Shown piece after piece: positions 37,725 through 45,896 of a DNA stretch of 64,000 nucleotides. Location of the stretch: contig NZ_SLWA01000009.1 of assembly GCF_004345565.1 (NCBI RefSeq), positions 186,001 through 250,000 on the forward strand, given 5' to 3'. Position 1 is the first letter of the stretch, and each line of letters starts with the position of its first letter. This DNA comes from Flavobacterium circumlabens. Lineage in GTDB: Bacteria; Bacteroidota; Bacteroidia; Flavobacteriales; Flavobacteriaceae. The position numbers and the translations under genes were made by a program. The notes beneath the pieces were generated by a model. The model saw nothing but the letters and a program-made list of their open reading frames with translations. It was not told the origin of the DNA and did no database searches.

Positions 37725-38558
37725 ATGAAAAAGATATTATTCCCAACCGATTTTTCCGAAGCTGCAACAAACGCTTTTGTACATGCTCTGGAATTTGCTA
37801 AAATTGTCAATGCCGAACTTGTTTTGTTGCACACCTTTGAAATTCCGGTTTATGACAGTCAGTTTTTTCCGGAAAATTATGCTTCAATTTACAGTTCAAT
37901 TGAATTAGCGAAGTTTGAGATGTTCAAGGATGAAATTCCAAAGCTGAGAACCATCGCCATGGAACGAAAATTAGATGATATTGTTATAAAGCATCGTTTG
38001 ATCGATGGTGATTTATTGTATAATCTGAAAAATGCTATCGAAGAAGATAAAATCGATTTTGTGATTATGGGAACAACAGGGGTTTCTGACTGGACAAAGT
38101 TTTTCCTCGGATCAAATACCAGCTCCGTAATTTCGGGAGTAGAAGTTCCGGTTTTATGTGTTCCTCTTGATGCTAAATTCAAAAAAATAAAAATGATAGG
38201 GTTTACCACCCGTTATCGTGAAAAAGATAAAAAAGAATTGAGAAAAGTATTGAATATCGCCAGAAAAACCAACGCGAAAGTAAAAAGTCTTTACGTTAAA
38301 ACCTCTGATTCTGATGTTTCTGAAACCACAGTTAAGGAATGGGAAAGAGAATTTGCAGGTGAAAATATTGAGTTTCTGGTCTTGCCAAGTGATGAAGTAA
38401 AAGAAACAATTCTTGATTTTGTGCTCTACAAAGAAATTGATGTTTTGGCAATGATTACGCATAAACGTTCTTTCTTTGAAAGTATATTTGATTCCAGCTT
38501 CACCAAAAAGATTTCCAAACAAGTATCTGTCCCGGTTTTGATTATGCATGAAGATTAA
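37725..38558 (+). CDS. Universal stress protein with two UspA domains
   Basis: 277 residues, cytoplasmic. The first UspA domain (about 1-145) has the opening KKILFPTDFSEAATNAF and the MGTTGVSDWTKFFLGSNTSSVI segment resembling the ATP-loop GxxG(9x)G(S/T). The second, weaker domain (150-277) ends SVPVLIMHED. Tandem UspA proteins are common in Flavobacteria and are usually linked to stress or nutrient starvation; no enzymatic role is known for this type. Divergent from mnmE. An imperfect dyad, ACTGATAATTGTCAGT (37652-37667), lies in the shared gap. Confidence 0.88.
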   Translation: MKKILFPTDFSEAATNAFVHALEFAKIVNAELVLLHTFEIPVYDSQFFPENYASIYSSIELAKFEMFKDEIPKLRTIAMERKLDDIVIKHRLIDGDLLYNLKNAIEEDKIDFVIMGTTGVSDWTKFFLGSNTSSVISGVEVPVLCVPLDAKFKKIKMIGFTTRYREKDKKELRKVLNIARKTNAKVKSLYVKTSDSDVSETTVKEWEREFAGENIEFLVLPSDEVKETILDFVLYKEIDVLAMITHKRSFFESIFDSSFTKKISKQVSVPVLIMHED

Positions 38559-38626
38559 TTTTCCTAAATTTCGGAAGCTGATTTTGCTGTCTAAAACCTA
38601 TATTTGTATTTCATCAAATCATAAAA

Positions 38627-40399
38627 ATGGATTTCTATCAAAATAAGCTTGCACAATATTCAGAACTTTTAAAAAAAATCAATAAAAGATACAACAGCAT
38701 TAGTATTTTACGTCTTTTAAGCGTTTTCCTTTGTTTGCTATTACTGTTTTATTATATCAAAACAAATGAAATTCTCTGCGTTGCTTTTGCATTTCTGTCT
38801 TTTATTGGTTTTATTTTTTTAATGAAAATTCATTCCCGTTTATCTTTTCGAAAACAGCTTACAACTGCCATTTTAAAGATTAATGAAAATGAAATTGGTT
38901 TCTTAAATAATAAAAAATTTCCTTTTGAGAATGGTATTGAGTTTAATGATTTTCATCACCCTTATGCCTATGATCTGGATATTTTCGGAGAGCATTCCTT
39001 ATTTCAGAATTTAAACAGAACAGCTACTTTTATCGGAAAAAAAACGCTGGCGAATCAATTACTACATACGCTTCCAAATGAAACTATTCTGGCGAATCAG
39101 GAAGCTGTAAACGAATTAAAAACTAAAATCGACTGGAGACAGGAGTTTCTGGCTCTTGCTGCTATAAGTAATGATTCTAAAAGTTCATATGATTCCATAA
39201 TGCATTGGAATTCATTTAAAAATAATTCTTTATCTAAAGTTTTAGTTGTATTATCAATTGTACTGCCTATATTGTTTTTTGGAATACTAACAGCTTATTT
39301 TTTTACTTCAAAAACGATTTTGCTATCGTATCTTACTTATGCTTTTATTGTTAATATGATCGTTTTAGGACAGTCGTTTAAAAGAATTCAATCAGAGATC
39401 GCAAAAGCGGATAACGTTGATAAAATCATTAAACAATACAGTTTATTGGTAGAGAAAATTGAAAAAGAAACGTTTCAGTCCAAAAAGCTAATTGACCTGC
39501 AGCAACAGTTGATTTTCAGGAATGCAACCGCGAGTGCCCATTTGAAACAGTTGTCTGAATTGTTTTCCCGAATGGATACTATCAATAATTTTGTAACGGC
39601 AATTGTTTTCAACGGGACTTTCTTGTTCAATCTTCATGTCCTGAAAGCGCTTTTAAAGTGGAAAGACAATTATACTGCAGAATTGGAAAAATGGATTTCA
39701 ATTATTGGGGAATTGGAAGCATTAAACAGTTTGGCCAATTTAGCTTATAACAATGCTGATTTCGTTTTCCCGGAAATAAATTCTGAATATAAAATCAGTT
39801 TTAAAAAATTAGCACATCCCTTATTGAATCCCGCGGGCAGGGTAGGGAATGATACCGATTTTTATCCCCAGTCCTTTATGATTTTAACAGGTTCTAATAT
39901 GTCAGGTAAGAGTACTTTTTTGAGAAGTCTGGGTGTCAATATGGTTTTAGGCGGAATCGGTTCTGTAGTGTGTGCTTCAGAGGCTAATATCCATCCATTG
40001 CCAGTATTGGTTTCAATGCGGCTGTCCGATTCACTAGCCGATAGTGAATCGTATTTTTTTGCTGAAATCAAGCGTTTAAAACAAATTATGGACGCCCTGG
40101 AAGATCAGCCTGCATTTGTTTTACTGGATGAAATTTTAAGAGGAACCAATTCCGATGATAAAAGAAACGGGACTATTGAAGTAGTAAAAAAGATAATTGC
40201 CAGAAAAGCGATCGGAGCAATTGCAACGCATGATATTGAAGTTTGCCTGACTACTAACGAGTATCCGGAAACCTTAACCAACCAATGTTTTGAAGTCGAA
40301 ATTCAGAATAACGATTTACATTTCGATTACAAACTCCGTAGCGGCATTTGTAAAAATAAAAGTGCCACTTTCTTAATGCAGAAAATGGGAGTTATTTGA
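38627..40399 (+). CDS. Membrane-anchored MutS-like ATPase
   Basis: 590 residues. Two hydrophobic helices near the N-terminus (about 24-65) and two more around 200-250 predict membrane attachment. Residues 265-400 resemble the MutS core and lever region. The C-terminal ATPase has Walker A in TGSNMSGKST (about 421-430), Walker B in VLLDEILRGTNSDD and the switch-like ATHDIE. The mismatch-recognition and connector domains of MutS are missing, so it is not the mismatch repair protein. Proteins of this plan are widespread in Bacteroidota under a MutS-related label with no settled function. Single gene, 68 bases after the stress protein; a TATATTTG -7 element is at 38599-38606. Confidence 0.85.
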   Translation: MDFYQNKLAQYSELLKKINKRYNSISILRLLSVFLCLLLLFYYIKTNEILCVAFAFLSFIGFIFLMKIHSRLSFRKQLTTAILKINENEIGFLNNKKFPFENGIEFNDFHHPYAYDLDIFGEHSLFQNLNRTATFIGKKTLANQLLHTLPNETILANQEAVNELKTKIDWRQEFLALAAISNDSKSSYDSIMHWNSFKNNSLSKVLVVLSIVLPILFFGILTAYFFTSKTILLSYLTYAFIVNMIVLGQSFKRIQSEIAKADNVDKIIKQYSLLVEKIEKETFQSKKLIDLQQQLIFRNATASAHLKQLSELFSRMDTINNFVTAIVFNGTFLFNLHVLKALLKWKDNYTAELEKWISIIGELEALNSLANLAYNNADFVFPEINSEYKISFKKLAHPLLNPAGRVGNDTDFYPQSFMILTGSNMSGKSTFLRSLGVNMVLGGIGSVVCASEANIHPLPVLVSMRLSDSLADSESYFFAEIKRLKQIMDALEDQPAFVLLDEILRGTNSDDKRNGTIEVVKKIIARKAIGAIATHDIEVCLTTNEYPETLTNQCFEVEIQNNDLHFDYKLRSGICKNKSATFLMQKMGVI

Positions 40400-40420
40400 T
40401 TTTAGATAATTCGATTGTTG

Positions 40421-40607
40421 GATTTTTAGATTTTTAGAAACAAGATGCAAGATTTTAGAATTAATAGGTGCGTAGAGGGAAGAATCAAAGAATATAATAC
40501 TCTAACTCTAATCAATTGATCAGCCTAAATTACAAATGGTACATAAAACACCAATCTTACATCTTACATCTTACATCTTACATCTTGTTTCTAAAAATCT
40601 AAAAATC
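40421..40607. repeat. 27-base perfect inverted repeat enclosing tandem heptamers
   Basis: 40421-40447 and 40581-40607 are exact reverse complements (core TTTTTAGAAACAAGATG), separated by 133 bases. Just inside the right arm, ATCTTAC occurs four times in tandem at 40554-40581, followed by a partial copy. Located between two convergent genes, so it may end transcription from both, or be an interspersed repeat. Confidence 0.85.
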
Positions 40608-40613
40608 AAATAA

Positions 40614-41243
40614 TCACTTCAGCAACTCCTTAATCGTCTGTACGAAAGTCTCAACAGGTTGTGCTCCTGAAACGGCATATTTTCGATCAAAAACGAAGAA
40701 AGGAACGCCCTGTACGCCAATTTGCTGTCCTTCTATAATATCAGTATGAACTTCGCTTAAAAACAATTTTTCATTTTCGATGACTTTTAACGTTTCATTT
40801 TTGTCCAGACCGGCTTTTTCAGCCAGTTCCAGTAAAGTTGGACCGTCATTTAAATCCTTTCCTTCCGTGAAATAAGCTTTAAAGAAAACCTCTTCCATTT
40901 CGTCGCCCAAATTTTTAGTTTTGGCCAACTGAATAATTCGATGGGCTGTAAATGAATTTGCGATAATAGCTTTGTCAAAATGGTAATCCAAACCAACACT
41001 TTTTGCGCGTTCTGCGACACCTTTGTGCATTTCTACAGATTGTTCAACAGACATACCTTTTCGTTCCGCTAAGTACGTATAAACATCCTTATCCGGTTGT
41101 GGTGAAATGGTGGGGTCAAGCTGGAAACTTCTCCATTCAATTTCAAATTCATCATTTGGAAATTCAGCTAAAGCTGTTTCCAGTTGTCTTTTTCCGATAT
41201 AACAAAACGGACACATGATGTCCGACCAAATTTCTATTTTCAT
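40614..41243 (-). CDS. DsbA-family oxidoreductase, FrnE-like
   Basis: 209 residues, no signal peptide, so cytoplasmic. Thioredoxin-fold protein of the DsbA/FrnE group: MKIEIWSDIM then CPFC (11-14) as the redox motif, an inserted helical domain (about 60-150), and cis-Pro loop GVQGVPFFVFD. The related FrnE of Deinococcus is a cytosolic disulfide isomerase; 2-hydroxychromene-2-carboxylate isomerases share the fold. Substrate unknown. Gene is followed on the minus strand by the 27-base inverted repeat and preceded by a repeat-filled gap. Confidence 0.88.
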   Translation of the reverse strand: MKIEIWSDIMCPFCYIGKRQLETALAEFPNDEFEIEWRSFQLDPTISPQPDKDVYTYLAERKGMSVEQSVEMHKGVAERAKSVGLDYHFDKAIIANSFTAHRIIQLAKTKNLGDEMEEVFFKAYFTEGKDLNDGPTLLELAEKAGLDKNETLKVIENEKLFLSEVHTDIIEGQQIGVQGVPFFVFDRKYAVSGAQPVETFVQTIKELLK

Positions 41244-41325
41244 ATAGCGAAGTTAAAAAAAAATGTTTCAGGTTTAAAGTTTCAGGTTTGAAGTTTTTTT
41301 ATAACCAAACGTGTCGGGTTTAATT

Positions 41326-41530
41326 GTTTCAGGTTTCAAGTTTCAGGTTGCTACTGATGATATTATTAACCGCAAAGTTCGCAAAGTTTTTTCAAGTTGT
41401 GTTTGCGGTTAAGAACGCAAAGCTTTGCGTTCTTAACCTTGTAGTCCTACACAAAAAAACTTTGCGAACTTTGCGTAAAAACCCGCATAATCCTAATCGC
41501 ATTTCAACCTGAAACTTTGAAACCTGAAAC
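41326..41530. repeat. Three-tier nested inverted repeat (cruciform-capable)
   Basis: Innermost: 41407-41438 is a perfect 32-base palindrome (half-site GGTTAAGAACGCAAAG). Middle: 41371-41392 is the exact reverse complement of 41454-41475 (unit CGCAAAGTT repeated). Outer: 41326-41350 pairs with 41505-41530 with a one-base difference (TTTCAGGTTTCAA unit). The three tiers share nearly the same centre at about 41,423. The 20 bases 41319-41338 recur exactly at 45380-45399. Confidence 0.9.
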
Positions 41531-41551
41531 CTGAAACAAAAAACACCTCCA

Positions 41552-41588
41552 AATAAAAAACCGCAACTCTTTAAAGGAATTGCGGTTT
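41552..41588 (-). terminator. Intrinsic terminator of dnaN
   Basis: AAACCGCAA (41558-41566) pairs with TTGCGGTTT (41580-41588); on the minus strand it is followed by six T (41555-41560 region). It lies about 105 bases beyond the dnaN stop codon. Confidence 0.75.
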
Positions 41589-41692
41589 CTAGGTATAAAA
41601 AATGGTTGGTTAATAGCGATATTTTTTTTTACAATGATATATCTTTAATTTGAAATTAAAAAACATCCCTGTAACAAAAAGAAGTTTTGATG

Positions 41693-42811
41693 TTAACTAT
41701 TTAACATAACAGGCATTACCAGCATGGTAACCGTTTCGCCTTCTTCTAAACCATCCACCGGAGTTAAAATCCCGGCTCTGTTTGGTAATGACATTTCCAG
41801 CATAATCATATCTGATTGTAAGTTGGTCAGCATCTCAGTTAAGAAACGAGAGTTAAAGCCAATCTGTAAGTCATCTCCCTGATAATCACAAGTAAGTCTT
41901 TCTTCTGCTTTGTTGGAGTAATCAATATCTTCAGCAGAAACATTCAATTCAGCTCCTGCGATTTTTAAACGAATCTGGTGTGTTGTTTTGTTAGAGAAAA
42001 TCGCCACACGACGAACAGAACTTAAAAATAAAGAACGATCAATCATTAATTTGTTTGGATTTTCTTTTGGAATTACCGCTTCATAATTTGGGTATTTTCC
42101 ATCAATAAGACGACACATCAGGATATAATTGTCAAATGAGAAAGTCGCATTTGAGTCGTTGTATTCAATTTTCACTTCAGCATCTGAACTTCCTAAAATA
42201 CTTTTTAAGATATTCAAAGGTTTCTTTGGCATGATAAAATCAGCCACCTGAGAGGCTTTTACATCTGTACGGGCATATTTTACCAATTTGTGAGCATCGG
42301 TAGCTACAAAGATCAATCCCTCCGGAGAGAACTGAAAGAAAACGCCTGACATTACAGGACGTAAATCATCATTTCCGGCAGCAAAAATAGTTTTGCTTAC
42401 TGCAGTTGCTAAAACTTCAGCAGGAACCAAGGTTACAGATGGGTCTTCCAGGTTTACGGCTTTAGGGAATTCTTCTCCGGCAGCATAGGCCAGAGCATAT
42501 TTTCCTGAGTTGGAACTAATCTCAACTGTATTGTTATCTTCAACCGTAAAAGTCAAAGGCTGTTCCGGGAATGTTTTTAAAATTTCAAGCAAAAGTTTTG
42601 CAGGCACAGCTACACTACCTTTACTTGTAGAATCGATAGATAAGGTAGCCGACATTGTAGTTTCAAGGTCTGAAGAAGAAACTGTTAACTCATTATTGTC
42701 CAGTTCAAATAAGAAGTTGTCCAGGATAGGCAACGTATTATTACTGTTGATTACACTACCTAAAACTTGTAATTGTTTTAATAAGTACGAACTCGATACT
42801 ATAAATTTCAT
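41693..42811 (-). CDS. dnaN: DNA polymerase III beta subunit (sliding clamp)
   Basis: 372 residues, the usual length. The clamp encircles DNA as a dimer and tethers DNA polymerase III. Three similar domains are visible: N-terminal MKFIVSSSYLLKQLQVLGSV, the central GVFFQFSPEGLIFVATDAHKLV segment, and a C-terminal domain ending with the conserved LVMPVML. Stands alone rather than beside dnaA, as is common in Bacteroidota. A TATATTTG -7 element is seen on the minus strand at 42872-42879. Confidence 0.97.
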   Translation of the reverse strand: MKFIVSSSYLLKQLQVLGSVINSNNTLPILDNFLFELDNNELTVSSSDLETTMSATLSIDSTSKGSVAVPAKLLLEILKTFPEQPLTFTVEDNNTVEISSNSGKYALAYAAGEEFPKAVNLEDPSVTLVPAEVLATAVSKTIFAAGNDDLRPVMSGVFFQFSPEGLIFVATDAHKLVKYARTDVKASQVADFIMPKKPLNILKSILGSSDAEVKIEYNDSNATFSFDNYILMCRLIDGKYPNYEAVIPKENPNKLMIDRSLFLSSVRRVAIFSNKTTHQIRLKIAGAELNVSAEDIDYSNKAEERLTCDYQGDDLQIGFNSRFLTEMLTNLQSDMIMLEMSLPNRAGILTPVDGLEEGETVTMLVMPVMLNS

Positions 42812-42871
42812 CTGTTTTGTTTTATTTTTTTGAAAATACTTTAGTTCTTTTAAAAACTAAGATAGATTTTA

Positions 42872-42879
42872 CAAATATA
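42872..42879 (-). promoter_or_regulatory. Bacteroidetes -7 element of dnaN
   Basis: TATATTTG on the minus strand, 60 bases before the dnaN start codon. No matching -33 TTTG at the right distance. Confidence 0.4.
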
Positions 42880-42918
42880 TCGTAAACAATCTTAGTTTCG
42901 TAATTTTTTTATTAACAT

Positions 42919-44604
42919 CTATTTACTGTATTTCCTTTTACGGAAGTAAGTAAAGGCAAGCCCGAAAACCAATAAAGTAAGAATTGGAAGCCCGATAGTT
43001 ATGAATTGTGTTAAACTGTAATTTTCATAAACTTTTTCCTTATCCAATAATGGCAAATCAAGATCTTTGCTTCTAATGTTAATAAGTCCGGTATCATCCA
43101 GTAAATAATTGATACAATTCATCATAAAATCTTTGTTGTCATAAAGATTTCCGGTACGCTGATCATAACCCAATTCTACCGGCATCCTGTTTTTATCCAA
43201 TTGATTCCTTGCCAGATCGCCATCAGAAATCACAATCATTTTAGTTGGTTTTCCTTTTGCGATAAAGGAGTTTTCTTTGAAAGGTAAAATACGATTTTCA
43301 AAAGCGGAATGGAACGAGCCTTCCAGTAAAACCGAAAGCGGTAAATTTCCTTTGCCAGCATAATCCTGAGGCGAAGTTTTTTCGGATACACTGCTTAAAC
43401 TGATTTCTGCCGGTGTTCCGATTATTTTTGAATATTGCGATGATTTTAATAAAACCGTTTTCTTAATTCCGTTTTTCAAAGTATCAATCGGACTGGCAAA
43501 ATCGAATTTAATTCCGCCTAAATTTTTAACAATAGGATGCTGGCTGTCAGGATAAACCAGTGGCGCAAATTTCCAGAGAAAATCCTGATATTGTGTAGCG
43601 CTTCCCTGTTCTCCGGTGGCCAGTTTTATCGGACTTCCGTTTTCATCTTTTACCAAATCAGGATTGATTCTGAATCCGTATTTGAAGAACATATCGTTCA
43701 GGTTTAAATCTCTCGGATAGGCAAGAGTTGCACCTGATTGATTGTATAAACTGTCCATATCGGCAGCCACCTGATCAATTAGCCAGAGTGTTTTTCCGCC
43801 ATTCATGATAAACTGATCCAAAACCTGCTTTTCTTCATCAGAAAAAGTTTGGGTTGGTTTTGAAATAATAGCTAAATCGTATTTTTCTAAAGCTTCCAGA
43901 CTTCCTGTTGGATTTTTAGCAACAGAGTCCAGTGTAAAAGGCCCGATGTAATAGCTTTCTCGAATCTGCATCAGCATTTTGGCGATATGAATTTCATTTA
44001 TTTCACCGTTTCCTTTTATAATCGCAACCTTTTTCTGTTTGTCTTTGGTGATCTTATTGATGGCATCGGCAATCGAATATTCTAAGTGCTGAATAGACCC
44101 AATCACTTTTTGTGTAGTGGAAGCACCCATTCTGTTTTTCAACAAGGGAATATTAACTTCTTTATTGTTGTAAACCGCAATTGCCCACGGAAAAACCATG
44201 GCCTGCGACTGTTTCCCTTTATCGTCAACCGTTATATTTATTGGTGTAAGGCCTTTTTGGTACAAGGATTTTACAACGCTCATGCTTTCTTCTTCGTTTT
44301 CCATTGGATTTACGAATTCAAAAACGATGTTGTTGTTATACGCCTGGAATTCTTCCAGTAATTGTCTGGTTTCCTGTTGTAATCTTCTGAAATCAGCAGG
44401 AAGATCTCCCTGCATGTAAATCTTGATGGATAACGGGTTTTTGACTTGTTTTACTATATTTAAGGAGGTTTCGGATAAAGTATATCGTTTGTCTTTTGTT
44501 AAATCAAATCTTTGGAAATACAAACTTCCCAGTACATTTAAAACAATTAAAACGAAAACCGTAATACCTAATGTTTTGATATTTTGTTGAGTTGATGCTT
44601 TCAT
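42919..44604 (-). CDS. gldG: Gliding motility ABC transporter component GldG
   Basis: 561 residues. One membrane helix at the N-terminus (about 13-33), a large periplasmic part related to ABC-type uncharacterised transport proteins, and a second helix at the C-terminus ahead of FRKRKYSK. The opening QRFDLTKDKRYTLSE is typical of GldG. With GldF and the ATPase GldA it forms an ABC transporter required for gliding in Flavobacterium johnsoniae. Start codon overlaps the gldF stop by one base (TAATG), so the two are translationally coupled. No gldA is in this window, in line with its separate location in related genomes. Confidence 0.95.
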   Translation of the reverse strand: MKASTQQNIKTLGITVFVLIVLNVLGSLYFQRFDLTKDKRYTLSETSLNIVKQVKNPLSIKIYMQGDLPADFRRLQQETRQLLEEFQAYNNNIVFEFVNPMENEEESMSVVKSLYQKGLTPINITVDDKGKQSQAMVFPWAIAVYNNKEVNIPLLKNRMGASTTQKVIGSIQHLEYSIADAINKITKDKQKKVAIIKGNGEINEIHIAKMLMQIRESYYIGPFTLDSVAKNPTGSLEALEKYDLAIISKPTQTFSDEEKQVLDQFIMNGGKTLWLIDQVAADMDSLYNQSGATLAYPRDLNLNDMFFKYGFRINPDLVKDENGSPIKLATGEQGSATQYQDFLWKFAPLVYPDSQHPIVKNLGGIKFDFASPIDTLKNGIKKTVLLKSSQYSKIIGTPAEISLSSVSEKTSPQDYAGKGNLPLSVLLEGSFHSAFENRILPFKENSFIAKGKPTKMIVISDGDLARNQLDKNRMPVELGYDQRTGNLYDNKDFMMNCINYLLDDTGLINIRSKDLDLPLLDKEKVYENYSLTQFITIGLPILTLLVFGLAFTYFRKRKYSK

Positions 44605-45329
44605 TAGGCTTTAAAAGATTTTAATTTATAAACGGTAAAAGACAAAAACAAAATGGTGATGGTTAAGAAATAAATAACATCCCGTGTGTCGATTACACCT
44701 CTGCTCATACTTTTAAAATGATCCTGCATTCCAAATGCCGAAATAATCCCTGCAAAGCCCGGTAGTAAGGAGGCTAAACCTTCAAATCCGAAATAAAAGA
44801 TAAAACACAGAAAAACCGCAATAATAAAAGCCACAATCTGATTTTCTGAAAGGGTAGAAGTGAAGATTCCGATTGCTGAATAAGAAGCGATTAAAAACAA
44901 CAAGCCAAAATAGGAACCAATTGTGCTTCCCATATCTATATTGCCTTCCGGTAAGCCTAAATTAGAAATCACTTTTACATAAATAAAAGTTGGAACAATT
45001 GCCAGTACGATTAAAAATAAAGATCCTAAAAACTTTCCGTTTACAATTTCCCAGATCGATAAAGGCTTGGTTAAAAGTAATTCTAAAGTTCCTTGTTTTT
45101 TTTCATCAGAAAAACTTCTCATCGTTACGGCCGGAATCAGGAAAATTAAAATCCAGGGCGCTAAGGTGAAAAACGGTGTTAAATCCGCATAACCGGTATT
45201 CAGAATATTATAATCTCCTTCAAAAACCCATAAAAATAGTCCGTTGCTGATTAAGAATACAGCAATGACCAAATAGCCAATAGGAGAGCCAAAAAAGGAT
45301 TTTATTTCCCGTAAGATGATTGATTTCAT
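44604..45329 (-). CDS. gldF: Gliding motility ABC transporter permease GldF
   Basis: 241 residues, an integral membrane protein with about six hydrophobic helices, of the ABC-2 permease type. Opens MKSIILREIKSFFGSPIGYL and carries the SFSDEKKQGTLELLLTKP motif shared by ABC-2 permeases. Partner of GldG, encoded directly downstream. The gap before it (45330-45434) has repeated TTTGTTTAATC-like units and a copy of the TTTCAGGTTTCA repeat. Confidence 0.95.
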   Translation of the reverse strand: MKSIILREIKSFFGSPIGYLVIAVFLISNGLFLWVFEGDYNILNTGYADLTPFFTLAPWILIFLIPAVTMRSFSDEKKQGTLELLLTKPLSIWEIVNGKFLGSLFLIVLAIVPTFIYVKVISNLGLPEGNIDMGSTIGSYFGLLFLIASYSAIGIFTSTLSENQIVAFIIAVFLCFIFYFGFEGLASLLPGFAGIISAFGMQDHFKSMSRGVIDTRDVIYFLTITILFLSFTVYKLKSFKA

Positions 45330-45379
45330 GTATGACGTTTATTCGTTTAATCGATTTTATTTGTTTAATCGTTGATTTG

Positions 45380-45399
45380 TTTAATTGTTTCAGGTTTCA
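45380..45399. repeat. Copy of 20-base dispersed repeat
   Basis: Identical to 41319-41338 (core TTGTTTCAGGTTTCA). Just beyond it, 45406-45419 (AAACTGAGACTGAA) is identical to 51957-51970. Fragments of two repeat families lie side by side here. Confidence 0.8.
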
Positions 45400-45434
45400 T
45401 GTTCAAAACTGAGACTGAAAACCGCGACTGCCAA

Positions 45435-45731
45435 CTACTCCAGGCTCACCAGCTTATCCACACTCCAGGCTTCCGGTTTTGCATTGAATAATGTCTTGGT
45501 AAAATTCCAAACCGAATTAAAAAGTTCCGATTGTCTGTAATTTTCTAAATCAGCTTCTGTTTCCCAATAACTATAGGTAAAAAACAGGCATTTATCATTT
45601 TTGTCCTGATACAATTCTAAAAAACGATTTCCGTTTGCATTTCGTATTTTGTCTTTGACGGCTTCGAAATTTTCCAGAAAGTCAGGAATCCGGTCTTCGT
45701 GAAAACTCATTTTTACAATTCGAACAAACAT
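45435..45731 (-). CDS. ABM-fold (antibiotic biosynthesis monooxygenase-like) protein
   Basis: 98 residues, a dimeric alpha-beta barrel candidate: MFVRIVKMSFHEDRIPDFLENF start, FLELYQDKNDKCLFFTYSYWE centre given as FLELYQD and CLFFTYSYWE, and the helix SELFNSVWNFTKTLF. Family members include small monooxygenases, haem-degrading and quorum-related enzymes; catalytic residues are not conserved enough to pick one. Cytoplasmic. Separate from gldF by about 105 bases of repeat DNA. Confidence 0.8.
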   Translation of the reverse strand: MFVRIVKMSFHEDRIPDFLENFEAVKDKIRNANGNRFLELYQDKNDKCLFFTYSYWETEADLENYRQSELFNSVWNFTKTLFNAKPEAWSVDKLVSLE

Positions 45732-45833
45732 CTTTATAATTTTAGATTTTAGATTGCTGATTTTAGATTTTTAGTCTCTACGATTTTACAGGTGCGCAAA
45801 AATACCAAAATTGATTGTTCTTTTTATCAAAAA

Positions 45834-45860
45834 AATGAAATTCCAATAATGAAATTCCAA
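45834..45860. repeat. Short tandem repeat
   Basis: AATGAAATTCCAA at 45834-45846 and again at 45848-45860, with a further partial ATTCCAAA after it. In the gap between the SAM hydrolase and ABM-protein genes. Confidence 0.7.
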
Positions 45861-45896
45861 ATTCCAAATTTCCGGCATCTCTAAAACTAAATTTCT

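Larger units (their letters stand above)
41244..41692. other. 449-base gap filled with nested repeats
   Basis: Between frnE-like and dnaN genes, both minus strand. Contains copies of TTTCAGGTTT (41265-41289, 41326-41350), their inverse (41505-41537), the nested palindrome described separately, and the dnaN terminator (41552-41588). Open frames across the repeats are not credible genes. The promoter of the frnE-like gene must lie here, but none was recognised. Confidence 0.7.

Noticed and set aside
38627..40399. Mismatch repair MutS
   Set aside because: The recognition and connector domains are missing and membrane helices are present.
40554..40587. Tandem ATCTTAC units as a CRISPR-like array
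   Set aside because: Units are 7 bases without spacers; it is a simple tandem repeat.
41324..41512. Open frame across the nested repeats
   Set aside because: It consists wholly of palindromic repeat DNA and its product has no protein-like character.
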